From NCBI GenBank assembly GCA_015847255.1, contig JADLZK010011196.1, forward strand, positions 124,001-188,000: a stretch of DNA of 64,000 nucleotides, given 5' to 3'. Source of the stretch: Hyparrhenia diplandra (lineage: Eukaryota > Streptophyta > Magnoliopsida > Poales > Poaceae). A model generated the notes under the pieces. The model was not told the DNA's origin, did not search any database, and worked only from the letters and a program-made list of their open reading frames with translations. A program made the position numbers and the translations under genes. This document shows positions 1-10,515 of this stretch, piece after piece (position 1 is the first letter of the stretch; every line of letters starts with the position of its first letter).

Positions 1-3000
1 TGATCCACCATTCCTTCTTCCCGTGACAATCTCTAACATCAAAATACCAAAGCTAAACACATCTGACTTGGTAGAGTAATGCCCACGCATAGCATATTCA
101 GGGGCCATGTAACCGCTGCAACAAGAATATTGTATTATGGACTCAAAGATACTCATATATATCTTATGAGGTTAGGGTCATCAACACTTACTAGGTTCCA
201 ACGACACAATTTGTAACATATTGTGATTGGTCACTTCCAAATAGTCTTGCTAAGCCAAAATCTGATATCTTCGGATTGAAGTCAGAATCCAACAGAACAT
301 TACTCGCTTTTAAGTCCCGATGAACTATCTTCAGTTGAGATTCTTCATGAAGGTATTGCAAGCCATGAGCGATCCCATTGATGATCATGAATCTCTTCTG
401 CCAATCTAGCTCACTGCTTTTATTAGGATCTATAAATCAGCCAGAAAAAAAGGAAAATATCAAAGATGAACTCAATATCAAAGATTGTTTTTAACTGTTG
501 CTAAATGATGATGAGCTATACAATACCAAAAAGAAAGGTGTCAAGGCTATTGTTCGGCATGTATTCATATACAAGTAACTTCTCTTGTTCTTCCAAGCAA
601 ACACCAACGAGCCTAACCAAATTCTTGTGCTGAAGCTTGGCAACCAAAACAAGCTCAGTTTTCAACTCCTTCATTCCTTGCCGGGAACTTTGTGAAAGCC
701 TTTTCACTGCTATTTCTCGACCAGTAGGGAGGGTCCCCTATACAAATGAAACATATCGAATTAAATCACAACAATTATGAAGTCTTAATAATATAAATAT
801 TTGTGAGAATGGAAACGGGGTAGGGTCAGATAGCATAGTTTTTGCTCTGACTACTTCAGCTATTGGCTAATTTAAATCTCGTACATGTATGAAAAACGCT
901 CCATGGGCGTGGTCGGAAAAAAAAACTCAGTACATGTACATGGCTTTCATCCGACTCCAGCGTCTGGTCAGAATGAAATTTCCAAATTCCCACATAGTAA
1001 TGCTTGAGAATAAAATGCATTACATATATATAGTAACTATAAATATTAGCACCTTGTAAACTGCACCAAATCCCCCTTCTCCGAGTTTTTTGCCTTCATC
1101 AAAGTTTTCTGTTGTGGCTCGTAGAGTTGCTAGATCAATCTTGAGTGAATCAATATTCCGTATGTCCTCTGGATTTGTTGAATCTATCACAACAGAACAA
1201 GTATACTATACCATGTCAATGGCACGTTATTTTAGTTTTCTTATGTACAATATAGAAACATGACACCATTTCAACTTTGTGTAATGGCAAACGATGGAAT
1301 CACTTACCAATCAGTAATAGTGTTCCAGCTAGTTTCCTCTTCCTCCTCCAGAGACAATAGCAAACTATTACAGTAGCCAAAACCATAACAACTATAGGCA
1401 GTATAATAGCTAAAAAACTCTACCAGTCCTGTTTCCTGTAAATTGAAGATGTTGCTTAGTTTCAAGCATTATTGCTGAAAGTTCAACAAGAAACAGAAGT
1501 TTTTTTCCCTAAGAAGAGCAAGAGCTCTCCGTATTGGATCTATTTATACCCAACATTGATAGAAGGAGACTGTCTTAAATATCTTTTGAGTATAGTAGGA
1601 CACTATAGGAGTAGATTCCATTCTATTGAATCAAAACCTTTGAACTTTATAATCTCTTCTATACTCCCTGCGTCCTTATATGTGTCGTTCTAGCTCTCTA
1701 ACGGCTACAAGAAAGATTCTCTACATCTAGACATACCTTGCATCTGGATACATATAACATCATTTTGTAGATGCACTCATATACAGTACATCTCAATCCA
1801 TATTTGTTGCATTGGATCAAGATGTAAGTTAGTGCAACCAAACGAATTTGTTCTTCAAATATAATGTACGTATTAAATTATCCACAAGCGTATATGAATG
1901 TAAGCAACTGATAGCTACGGGACTGCATTTTAATGTCAAGATCCGATCAACAAAACATAGAAAAACTAACTGACACTTGCACGGAATTTGTTCTTCGCTT
2001 ACTTGATTCCTCGATTTTAATGTAAATTATTGAACAAACTTATAATCGGAAGAAAACAAACAACAAACAGACCTTCAGGGCTCAGTGATCTTGACACTCG
2101 TCGGTCACTTATTTTACTGGAATTGAAGCAAGTTCCATAGATGCTAAAGAAAACATTAGCCTCATTGCCAAATTCCCTTGTTGCAGTGGATGCAAAAGAT
2201 GGCACCTTTAATCCCCCAACTCACCTCGTTCTCCTCCGGTCGACGGTGGCGTTGGCGTTCCGTTCACCACCGCGGGCGCGGGCGCCGGCGCCAGCGCGCC
2301 CACGGTAGGCTCCGGCAGCTGAAGCAGCGGGGTGCTTGTGAAGAAGGAGTACTGCTCATACCTGTAGTTACACGCAGATTGACAACCCTACCACCCTGCT
2401 TCCCGCTGAAATACTTGGGGGCCATCTGAATAATACCCGAGAGGCAGCTCCGGCAGTCAGCCGGCGCAATGTCCGGCGTGCACTGCACCAGCCCGTAGAT
2501 CCTCGGGTTGTTGCTGTCGAATTTCTGGAACGCCTCCGCCCCGGTGCCGAACCTCTTGGACGAGTTGGCGGCCGCGTAGGCGGCGGTGGCGTTGAGGAGC
2601 GCGGCGACGGCGGCGTCGAACATCTCGAACGGCGAGGTGACGTTCTGGGTGTTCATGAGGATGAGCGAGGTGCCGCGATCATCGCTGCCGCTGTGGGAGA
2701 CTACGATGGCGGTGTAATTTTTGGCCGACGTAGACACGTTCCTCGAGTTGGAGTACGTCACTACGATGAATTCGCCGCTTATGGAGAGGAAGTTCTGGTT
2801 GGAGTATCGGAGAAGGCAGGGGTCGTAGAAGACAGTGGCATCCTTGGTGTAGGCGCACAGCTGCTGCGCGTCCTGGAACGCGGTGGCGACGCAGTCGCGG
2901 CAGGCGGAGGCGTTGGTGTCGCCGCGGCAGAGCGCGAGAGCGTAGACGATGTCCGGGTCGGCGCCGAAGGTGTCCTTGGCGAAGAGCGTCGGCGAGGTGG

Positions 3001-3196
3001 AGGTGTTCCGGGGCAGCGTGGCGGCGAGGCGCCCGATGTTGCCCTGGTAGGTGTCGTTGCGCGTGTAGTTGTCACTGTTACCGCAGAGCTGGGCCAAGGG
3101 GTCCTCGGCGGCGAGGGGCGCGATAGTGAGCGCGAGGAAGAGGGCGGTGGCAGCAGTCGCGAGGTAGGAGCGCAGGTGGTCATGGTGCGCAGCCAT
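1..3196 (-). CDS. CRK-A: cysteine-rich receptor-like kinase (two DUF26 + kinase), 3' end outside window
   Basis: Plasma-membrane receptor-like Ser/Thr kinase of the DUF26/CRK family. Exons read on the minus strand: 3196-2225, 1435-1308, 1183-1053, 737-527, 429-192, 115-1. Exon 1 starts at MAAHHDHL with a hydrophobic signal peptide; an in-frame ATG at 3277 would add 27 polar residues in front and is less likely. Both DUF26 C-x8-C-x2-C motifs are present (CRGDTNASACRDC and CTPDIAPADCRSC). Exon 2 is a transmembrane segment followed by WRRRKRK. The kinase shows GEGGFGAVYK, IAVKRL, HRDLKASN and DFGLAR, and the window cuts it just after LEIVTGRR. Two single-base breaks are visible. Near 2373 one base is missing before the conserved CNYRYE. 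In exon 2 a run of six T (about 1411-1416) needs a seventh to keep the membrane segment in frame. These are either sequence errors or pseudogene lesions. Intron 1 holds the end of a Stowaway-like repeat near 1668. Confidence 0.88.
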
Positions 3197-3396
3197 GGGT
3201 GGCGGTGGCGTGGTGTCGTGCCGGTCCGGGTCTGGCAAAGTCGTGTTGCCAGTCGTGTTGCCGGACGAAGCTGCCAAGCCGCCCGTGGTGAAATGAATGA
3301 GGATTTGACAGATGTGTCTTGGGTCACATGACTTGACTCGTGTGGGGCTCTTGATTTGACGCTGTGTTTGGTTTCTTTCTAAAATTTAAGTATTAA

Positions 3397-3665
3397 GACC
3401 TTGTTTAGATTGCTAAAAATTTGAAACCGATGTCACATCGTTATATTTGTAAAGACGTTCATTTGTTAGTGGTAAATATCATCCTACTATGGAGTAACTA
3501 GGCTCAAAAAGAATCGTCCCGTAATGTACATCTAAACCGTGTAATTAGTTATTTTTTTTACCTACATTTAATACTCCAAACATATGTCTTTTGGTGTATT
3601 TAATGTGATATGATGGAGAGAAAGTGGGAAAAAATGTTAGAAACTTTAGTCATCTAAACAAGGCC
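3397..3665. mobile_element. Tourist-like MITE (TAA target duplication)
   Basis: A 269-bp AT-rich element just upstream of CRK-A. Its ends are inverted: GACCTTGTTTAGATTGCTAA on the left, and GGCCTTGTTTAGATGACTAA when the right end is reverse-complemented. It is flanked on both sides by TAA, the target duplication of PIF/Harbinger elements. No coding capacity is seen. The remaining 200 bp between CRK-A and the MITE hold nothing identifiable apart from the presumed CRK-A promoter. Confidence 0.75.
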
Positions 3666-3839
3666 TAAATATAGACCAAAAATTAACTATAATTATATAG
3701 ATTGTGACTATTTTTGCGATTTTCAGCCTAATTAGACTGAGATTAGATAATGTAGTGCTATTAATTAGGTTTAATGAATTCGTCTAGTAGAATTTATAAT
3801 TTTTTTTATCGGTAACAAAATACCCAAACGACACCGTAT

Positions 3840-5323
3840 GTGGCATCAAATGTGACACCCTAAAATTTTGTATTTTTATCGGCTCAACACGCTTCACCGG
3901 ATTATCATCCCAAACATTGGTTTGGTAAATGTCACAACCCCATTTCCCGGCCAACGCAAAGAGGATGGCGGGGAGACGTGACGTGGCGTAAATCGTCGGC
4001 GGCGGCGTGGCGCGGGGGGGGGGGTTTGGGCGGCGGCAAATGAGGGGGCGGAAGGGAAGTAGAGATAGGTAGAGTAAAACTCTAAATTATTTCTTGATTG
4101 ATTGTCTCACGATAGTTGCTCCCATATTTATATGAGGGGGTTTACAATTTCTAACGGGCCAAGCTGAAGATCTCTAGATTGGTTTTGGCTAATTAGTGAC
4201 ATCCTAGGACTAATCTCTATATGCTAAGTGTTTGTTTTAGTTGGAGATTGGTCAAGCCAAGGTTGGTGCATGGTGGTCATGGTGGATGGGTCGAGGTGAT
4301 CCAAATGATGATCAAGTGCGCAACTTGGAGTGGTTCGTGGATCAAAATGGGCTCAAGACAAAGGTATATATCCATAGGACCATTTTGATTTTTTGCACTC
4401 AAGACACCATAGATGGTGTGAGTGATTTAGGATTGATAAGCCGTATTATAAAGAGGGGAAAACTATCGCACATATCGGGTCCTCATGTGCCACTAGACAA
4501 GCAACGCAGATACATTATAATAATTTTGTTTACTATCTCGGCCTGTTCATCCGCTTGAGGATGATAAGTTGATGTTGGTGATAGAAGACAGTCACGAAGA
4601 GCTCTTGCTAGAATTGGCTTGTAAAATCACATCGCGGTCACTAACAATTGACCTTGGTAAACCATGTAATCTAACAATCTACGAGAATTTTTTTTTTTGA
4701 GCCACTCAAGTTCTTTGTGTATGGGTGAGAGAGGGGTATGAAGTGGGCATACTTGGATAAGCGATCAACAACCGTTAAAATTACTAACTTGGTGCCAACT
4801 TTGGGAAGTGCTTCAATGAAGTCCATCGAAATATCCTCCCAGACTGTTCAAACCGGTAAAGGTTGAAGAAGTCCAGCTGGATGTAGATGTTCAGTTTTGT
4901 TGCGTTCAAGATACTAAGCAATCATTCATAAAATCTCGACAATGCGTTTATCATGTTTAACAAAGAAAGTCCGACGTAAATCGATGCAATATTTTTTGTA
5001 TTCCCTCATGAGCTGAATCATGAATTGCATGAACAATAGTCTCAAGATGTTTGGATGAATGTGAAAGCCATACCTTTTTGTTGAACGTAATCAGCCCATT
5101 ACGAACTTCCCATGCTGAATCCTTACCATTGATTATGGCATCAATAAGGCTTATAGCTTCATCACTGAATGCAATTTTTTCTCACGTGAATCGATCAAAC
5201 AAACCCAATTGAATTTCTGAAATAGCCATTAACGAAGATTCCTCGGTGTTTTGACGAGATAATGCATCTGCCACCACATTGGATTTGCCATGTTTGTATT
5301 CCACAAGTAAAGTCATAACCAAG
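3840..5323 (-). mobile_element. Ty3/gypsy relic, integrase half and probable 3' LTR
   Basis: Read on the minus strand, 5323-4440 gives degenerate Ty3/gypsy polyprotein: KSNVVADALSRQN (end of RNase H), HDSAHEGIQKILHRF (integrase zinc region), EDISMDFIEALPKVG and VVDRLSKYAHFIPL (integrase core), SDRD, and YHPQADEQAEIVNK. It contains stops and frameshifts, so it is dead. Between about 3900 and 4240 lies a GC-rich stretch with a minus-strand TATA-like CATATAAATATGGG, which resembles the leader of the 5' end near 10.0-10.1 kb. I take this as the 3' LTR, with boundaries unresolved (possible terminus TGTCACAACCCC near 3935). The same polyprotein continues at 9108 after the solo-LTR insertion. Confidence 0.8.
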
Positions 5324-8300
5324 TGTAACACCCGTGTTTTTGCATCATTTTAAAATTCACTAAAAATTTGAACTTTTTATAATTACAACTAAAACTTGAT
5401 TTATTTTTTTCGCTAAACCAAAACCCTGTTTTCGAAAACCGGCATTTCAAAATCCCACCATATAGAAAAACTAGGTCCCTTTGCTTGTTGCTTGTGAACC
5501 TTATGGTGACCGCGGATGCAAGGTAAGCCCTAGATTTAAATTATGGAAATATTGCATGAGTAATGATTTACAAATTACCTCTCGGGAATAAAAACACCGA
5601 ACCACGTGTGCGCTTAAAATATATATAAATATTTTTATGAGCACAACAAATAAATATCCTTGACAATAAAGTCATAGAGATACGAAAGTGCTTGAGAAAA
5701 TATTTATAAAATATATATATATATGTCATACATTTAAATAATGAGAGAGAGGATATGTGTGTATATACATATATGTCTAATTATACAAGTGCCCTTGGCT
5801 AAATATTCTTCCATGAATTAAAGTCATGGGAAAACATGAGAGCTTGTATAAATATTGATGACATATAGTTGTTTACACATATAAAATAGTGGGAAAAGAA
5901 TAAAGGAAGAAAGAGAAATAGAAAAGGAGAGAAAGAAATCAAGAAAGGAGCTCCAGGGCTCATTTCCTTCACCTCCCTCTTTCCAACCCGGCCCACCGAG
6001 CCCCTCCTTCTCTTCTCCTCCCACCGGCACAAGCAGGCCGAGCCTGCACGAGTCGACCCAAGCCGGCCCTACTCGCGGAGCCCAAAGCACCCCTTCCTCT
6101 CTCGGCGCGGCCAGGGGCCCACGGCCGTCCGTCGTCTTCCTCCTCCCTCTGTTGGTGGCGGCCGCGCCACGGCCCGGCGTCCGGCGGCGCCGCCCTCCGC
6201 CCGTCGACCACTCCACGCAGCGGAGACCGGCGCGCACGAACGGGCACGGCCCTCGCCCGATGTGACACGACGGGCGAGTGCGGGAGCCGCCTCACCATGA
6301 TGACAGCGCCTGGCGTCGCCATGAAGCGTCGCGTGAGTCGGCCGCGACGCCGCGGCGAAGCGGCGGCGCCAACGCTGTGGGCGGAGATGGCGAGCCCGGT
6401 GCTTTGGCGGGACATCCGAGGCAGCGCCACCCTCTGGCGGCTCGGTCGGCTAGCGCAGCGCCGCCACGAGCGAGCTCGAACGCTTCTGCCCGCGGCGGCC
6501 CGCCCGAGCGCCCGTGGGTGGCGAGGCAGCGGCGGCAGCCGGCTCACCAGCGTTGCCGCGGCGGGCGCCGGCGTGGGACAGCCGAGGAGCCAGGCGTATG
6601 CCAGCAATGGCGGGACCGTGGTCGGGAAAAGATCTTCGTCGGCGGAAACATCACGGCCGGCCAGGAGTGCCTGACGAGGGCTATAAATAGCTCCGCTCGA
6701 TCGACCTGTAATCCCCTCACGAGCTCCGTAGCGTGGGGCCGCGGTGCTGCCTTGGCCATCCCTCCCCTCCTCCTCTCCACCTTCAATCGCGATTGCCCCA
6801 AGTTGGAGCTCCAGCGCCGCGGCCCGCTTGGTCGAGGCCCGCCACCGTCGTAGTCATCCTCGGTCAAATTGCCAGGCTGGTACACCCCCTCAACCTCCCC
6901 TCTTCATTCGCAATGCTCAACTCACCCTATTAGGCGTGGATGCCGGTGTCCGGCCCGCCGCCCGTCGGGCTCCCGCCACCACCGCCGCCGTCGGGGGGGG
7001 CGAGCCACCCCGTCGCCTAGACCTACACCATCCGGTTCGGGCGGCGTGAGGGGTGAGGCCCCTCACGGCGAGGTCAGGGTCAAGACCGGCGACTCCGCCA
7101 GCTCTCCGGCAAGGGGCGCCGTGGTGGGCACGCAGCGGGCGGAGCTGTTTCGGTCGGCGCCGGTCCCCGGACGTAACGCAGATCACCACGCGCCTAATGA
7201 GGGATGAGCCACGTCGCCTTTTAGGTCCGACGCCGTCAATCACGGCAACTCCATAATACACGTGGGCGCCACGTGGCGGCCACCGTGGCGTCAGCTGGAC
7301 CCACGTGGCATACGTGTGCGAGGAGACGGATCTGTGTACACAAGATTATTGCTAGGTCTACCCAGGTTATTGTACACGGGGTTGTAAAAGTTGACCTTCC
7401 CATGTTAGAAAAATTCCCGAGAAAATTTGTAAATTCATTATTTGATTTATAGAATTTTATCATGTAATTAGTTCCAATATTATTACATGATAAAATTATA
7501 TTATAATATTACCCTAATGATTTAATTAGGGATTAATATTATAAAATCCATATCTCATGCAAATGAACTCCGTTTCGCGTGTGAAGCGACTTCCATAATT
7601 CATCTAAAATCTAGCTCTATGCATCTAACCCATTTCCACCATAATGTTCTATGTTTGTTTTATATGCTCTAGTTCAAGCTAGGTTATCAAAGTACCCGAG
7701 GTAGTTTCCGACGACCCGATTAGGAGCTTCCGAAGCAAAGCTAGAGACGTTCGACGCCGTCGATTCGTAAGAACCTCCAGGCAAGTCCTTACCCCCCTTA
7801 ATCATGACCTTAATATGATAATAAATGATGACATAATATGACTAAGTAAGATCGTTGTAACTTCGAGTAATAAAGTGAACCCTCCAACAAAAGGTGAGTG
7901 GTGATTGTCTACATGGAGGTGGACTAATCACAATCGGGGATGAATCCCGCGGAGAGATGCTCGCCTCCCTAAGGACCGGTTCATAGACCTTCTACCTAGT
8001 ATAATATTACGCATGCCCACTTGTAGGGATGGGGCGGCTTGATTCCCACCCCGTTGGGTTGAGGTATAATTGGAGCCAAGGTGGCGGAGTAGGCAAACGA
8101 CCTATTGGGGAGCGGACATGGGGAGAGTGGCCCCATGGTCCGGTTGGCGTGGATCTTTGGCGATCTTCCACGTAAGTGTTTGGGCGCGATGGCGCGATGC
8201 TAGAGGCACATATTGATGATTTGAGATTGAGAGTGGTGTTGACAAAGATAGGTTGGGTAATTAGGTATTACCGTAAAGCCCATGGTGATTTGGTATCACC

Positions 8301-9107
8301 TTATTGTTTAGGGTGATGCGTCATCCTTGGGTAGCGTGTTATCCTTCCAACCCCTGAGAAGTCGTGGTAAAGATTATACCGATATACCTAGGAGGCATCC
8401 AAGGGGGTACGGAATCTCGTGGGACCACCTTTGACCCGGTCAGACGTGGGAGAAGATGGCCCTCGTGTGGGGAAAAGTGTACAACCTCTGCAGGAGTTAA
8501 TTGAATCTATTCGAATAGCCACGCCCTTGGAATGGGCAAGTGCTAGGCCGAACATCTATGATTAGATATACACTTATGATGACTAACCTGTGGTGTCATG
8601 ACAAAGCAGTGATGACATGAGATAACCGGGGAACTAGCGAGAGCAGTTTTTAGAGACTCGCTGGGACCCAAACCCTAATAATTACAACCCCCTCGGTTGG
8701 GACTTGCTGAGTACGTTTGTACTCACCCCTCTATTTTTACAGATATCGGCACATGTGAAGGTAAGATCGACGACGAGGTAGAGGATAGCGTGATCGTAGA
8801 AGTTCGAGAGGTGTTTGCTTAGGAGAAGGACGTTGAAGCCAGATTTCATCCATGCACAAGTCCGCTTGTGGAGTGCGGGCGGTGTCATAGTTAATCCACC
8901 GCTTCTCGGTTGGCCAACTCGATATTGCAACCCGACATGGTGACCCTTCGTCGCCACCGTAAGCCCCTTTCTATCCTATATTTCTATAGCTCGGTTTGCT
9001 ATTAATTACATTTTACCATTAACCGTTACTAACAAAGGCGTGTTTGTGGCGTGATCTGGCGCAAACACGCGTGTGATTAACTGACCCATTAAAAGTGGGG
9101 CATGACA
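5324..9107. mobile_element. Solo LTR (3.78 kb) inserted in the Ty3/gypsy relic
   Basis: The element begins TGTAACACCC and ends GGGGCATGACA, so it has the TG...CA termini of an LTR. It is flanked by a perfect 5-bp repeat CCAAG (5319-5323 and 9108-9112). It sits exactly between ...WVSKLLG and YDFT... of the host RNase H, so removing it and one CCAAG rejoins the host reading frame apart from a 1-base slip. There is no second LTR copy and no gag-pol inside, so it is a solo LTR or another LTR-only derivative. It contains a GC-rich core (6000-7250) with a plus-strand TATA box at 6682-6689 (TATAAATA). The small open frames inside the GC-rich core are not supported as genes. Confidence 0.82.
6682..6689 (+). 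promoter_or_regulatory. TATA box of the solo LTR
   Basis: TATAAATA sits in a GC-rich context (GAGGGCTATAAATAGCTCC), as expected for the U3 core promoter of an LTR. If it is active it would drive transcription rightwards. Confidence 0.5.
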
Positions 9108-9540
9108 CCAAGTAATTTGCTAACCCATTGGTGTTGAGGGATGGTGGATAGACGTTGATCTAAAATGTATTTGAGACCAGAATGATCCGATTCGATAATA
9201 AAGGGCGGCCCCGCAGATACGGTCGCCAATGTTTGACTATATATCGTTACCGGCCCAATGAGTTCTCGTTCATAAGCAACCAACTTTTTGTACTTATCGG
9301 GCATTCGCTTGCTAAAGTAAGCTATCGGACCATTGCCCTCGATGCAATACAACACCCATACTGTACCGAAGCATCACACTCAACCATGAAAAGCTTGTTG
9401 AAGTGCGGAAGTTGAAGGACTGGTGCAAATGACAATGTCCTCTTGGATGCTCAAAGGCTGTTGTTGCTAGAGGTGTCCAAACAAATGAGTCCTTTTTAAG
9501 AAGATCTGTAAGAGGTTTCGCAATCGTACCATAATTGAGC
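9108..9540 (-). mobile_element. Ty3/gypsy relic, end of RT and RNase H
   Basis: Minus-strand translation gives NYGTIAKPLTDLLKKDSF (end of reverse transcriptase), then after a frameshift GNGPIAYFSKRMPDKYKK, ESDHSGLKYILDQRLST and IPQHQWVSKLLG (RNase H). The frame stops at the solo-LTR insertion and resumes at 5323. Zinc knuckle, protease and the RT catalytic core are absent: the gag region is joined directly to the RT tail near 9540, an internal deletion. Confidence 0.82.
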
Positions 9541-10260
9541 TAGCTCGAGAAAGTGATGTGGAGGAGCAATCGGGAGGGCTGGTGTACACGGGGGCGGCGC
9601 CTGGCCGGGCGTAGGGCGCTAGCCCCATCATGGCGGTCAGCCAGGTCTCCAGCTCTGCTACGATCTCCGGTTCGGTGGATGTCTTGGCGCCCTCTAGGTA
9701 GCCCTTGAGGAAGGCACATGCAAAGTCCTCCATGGCTGTCTTCATCTCCTTCTCCATTTCGGTCACCATCTTGCGCTTGCATTCCTCCACCGGATCGGTA
9801 CCGGAGAGGATGGAGACTTGGTCGGCGAGCGTGTTCAGGCGCTTGGTGATCGTGGTGAACTGCTTGGACAGATCTTGCGGAAGCTTCTTGAATCAACGCC
9901 CATGGTGGTGGGTGGATCGTAGTGGCCTCCGGATACCACCGCCACAGCAGCGACAGATGGCGGGCGGCGGGCGGCGGCATGCGCGGGGAGGGGCGGCACG
10001 TGCGCAAGGGAGGAGGGGACGACGTCTAGGGCAGGAGAGAAGGGAAATATTTTCTTTATTGCTTGCCCCTAAGAGATTACACACCCTTTATTTATATAGC
10101 TCTCCTATGAAACTTGTATCTCAAGCAATCTCGAAGGTTTTCTTATATTTCCGAATATCTTTTTACCAGCAATCTCTTATTCTTTTTCCTAATATGAGAC
10201 TCCCTTACAGATTGAGAATATCTCCTTCACACCAAAACGTTTTAAATTAACCTAACCAAA
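9541..10260 (-). mobile_element. Ty3/gypsy relic, 5' LTR, primer-binding site and partial gag
   Basis: On the minus strand, TGGTATCCGGAGGC at about 9939-9926 resembles the TGGTATCAGAGC primer-binding site complementary to initiator tRNA-Met, which puts the 5' LTR at about 9941-10260. That LTR carries a TATA-like GCTATATAAATAAAGG near 10095. Downstream a gag-like charged helical region reads EECKRKMVTEMEKEMKTAME and then FLKGYLEGAKTS before joining RT sequence. The outer edge of the LTR is not resolved. Confidence 0.6.
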
Positions 10261-10369
10261 CTGCTACACTAATTTTTGAAAAATCCACGGAAGAGCGGCG
10301 GCCACGAGTTAACTTACTCGCGGTCGTCCGCGATTTAGTCCCGCCGGCAAAATAACCCATTTCTCCACA

Positions 10370-10470
10370 CCTAGAACAGCGCTCCCATGCCGCGTTGTTC
10401 GTGCCCGACTACCACGATACCCCTAGAACAGCGCTCCCATGCCGCGTTGTTCGTGCCCGACTAGCACGAT
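10370..10470 (+). repeat. 52-bp tandem duplication in the CRK-B promoter
   Basis: The unit starting CCTAGAACAGCGCTCCCATG and ending CCACGAT/GCACGAT is present twice (10370-10418 and 10422-10470) with one or two differences. It lies 46 bp upstream of the CRK-B start codon, so it is within the promoter or 5' UTR. Confidence 0.85.
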
Positions 10471-10515
10471 ATTTTGCACATTCAATTCAACCACACACTC
10501 TTCCCCACCCAACAC

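Noticed and set aside
2693..3331. Plus-strand frame of 212 residues opposite CRK-A exon 1
   Set aside because: It is the antisense shadow of the DUF26 exon; low-complexity R/G/V-rich translation.
4241..4558. 105-residue plus-strand frame
   Set aside because: The minus strand here gives degenerate Ty3/gypsy integrase (YHPQADEQAEIVNK), so the plus frame is spurious.
5824..7261. Overlapping long open frames on both strands (for example 5969-6607, 6278-6853, 6917-7261)
   Set aside because: They lie inside the solo LTR, arise from high GC content, overlap each other in several frames and show no protein domain.
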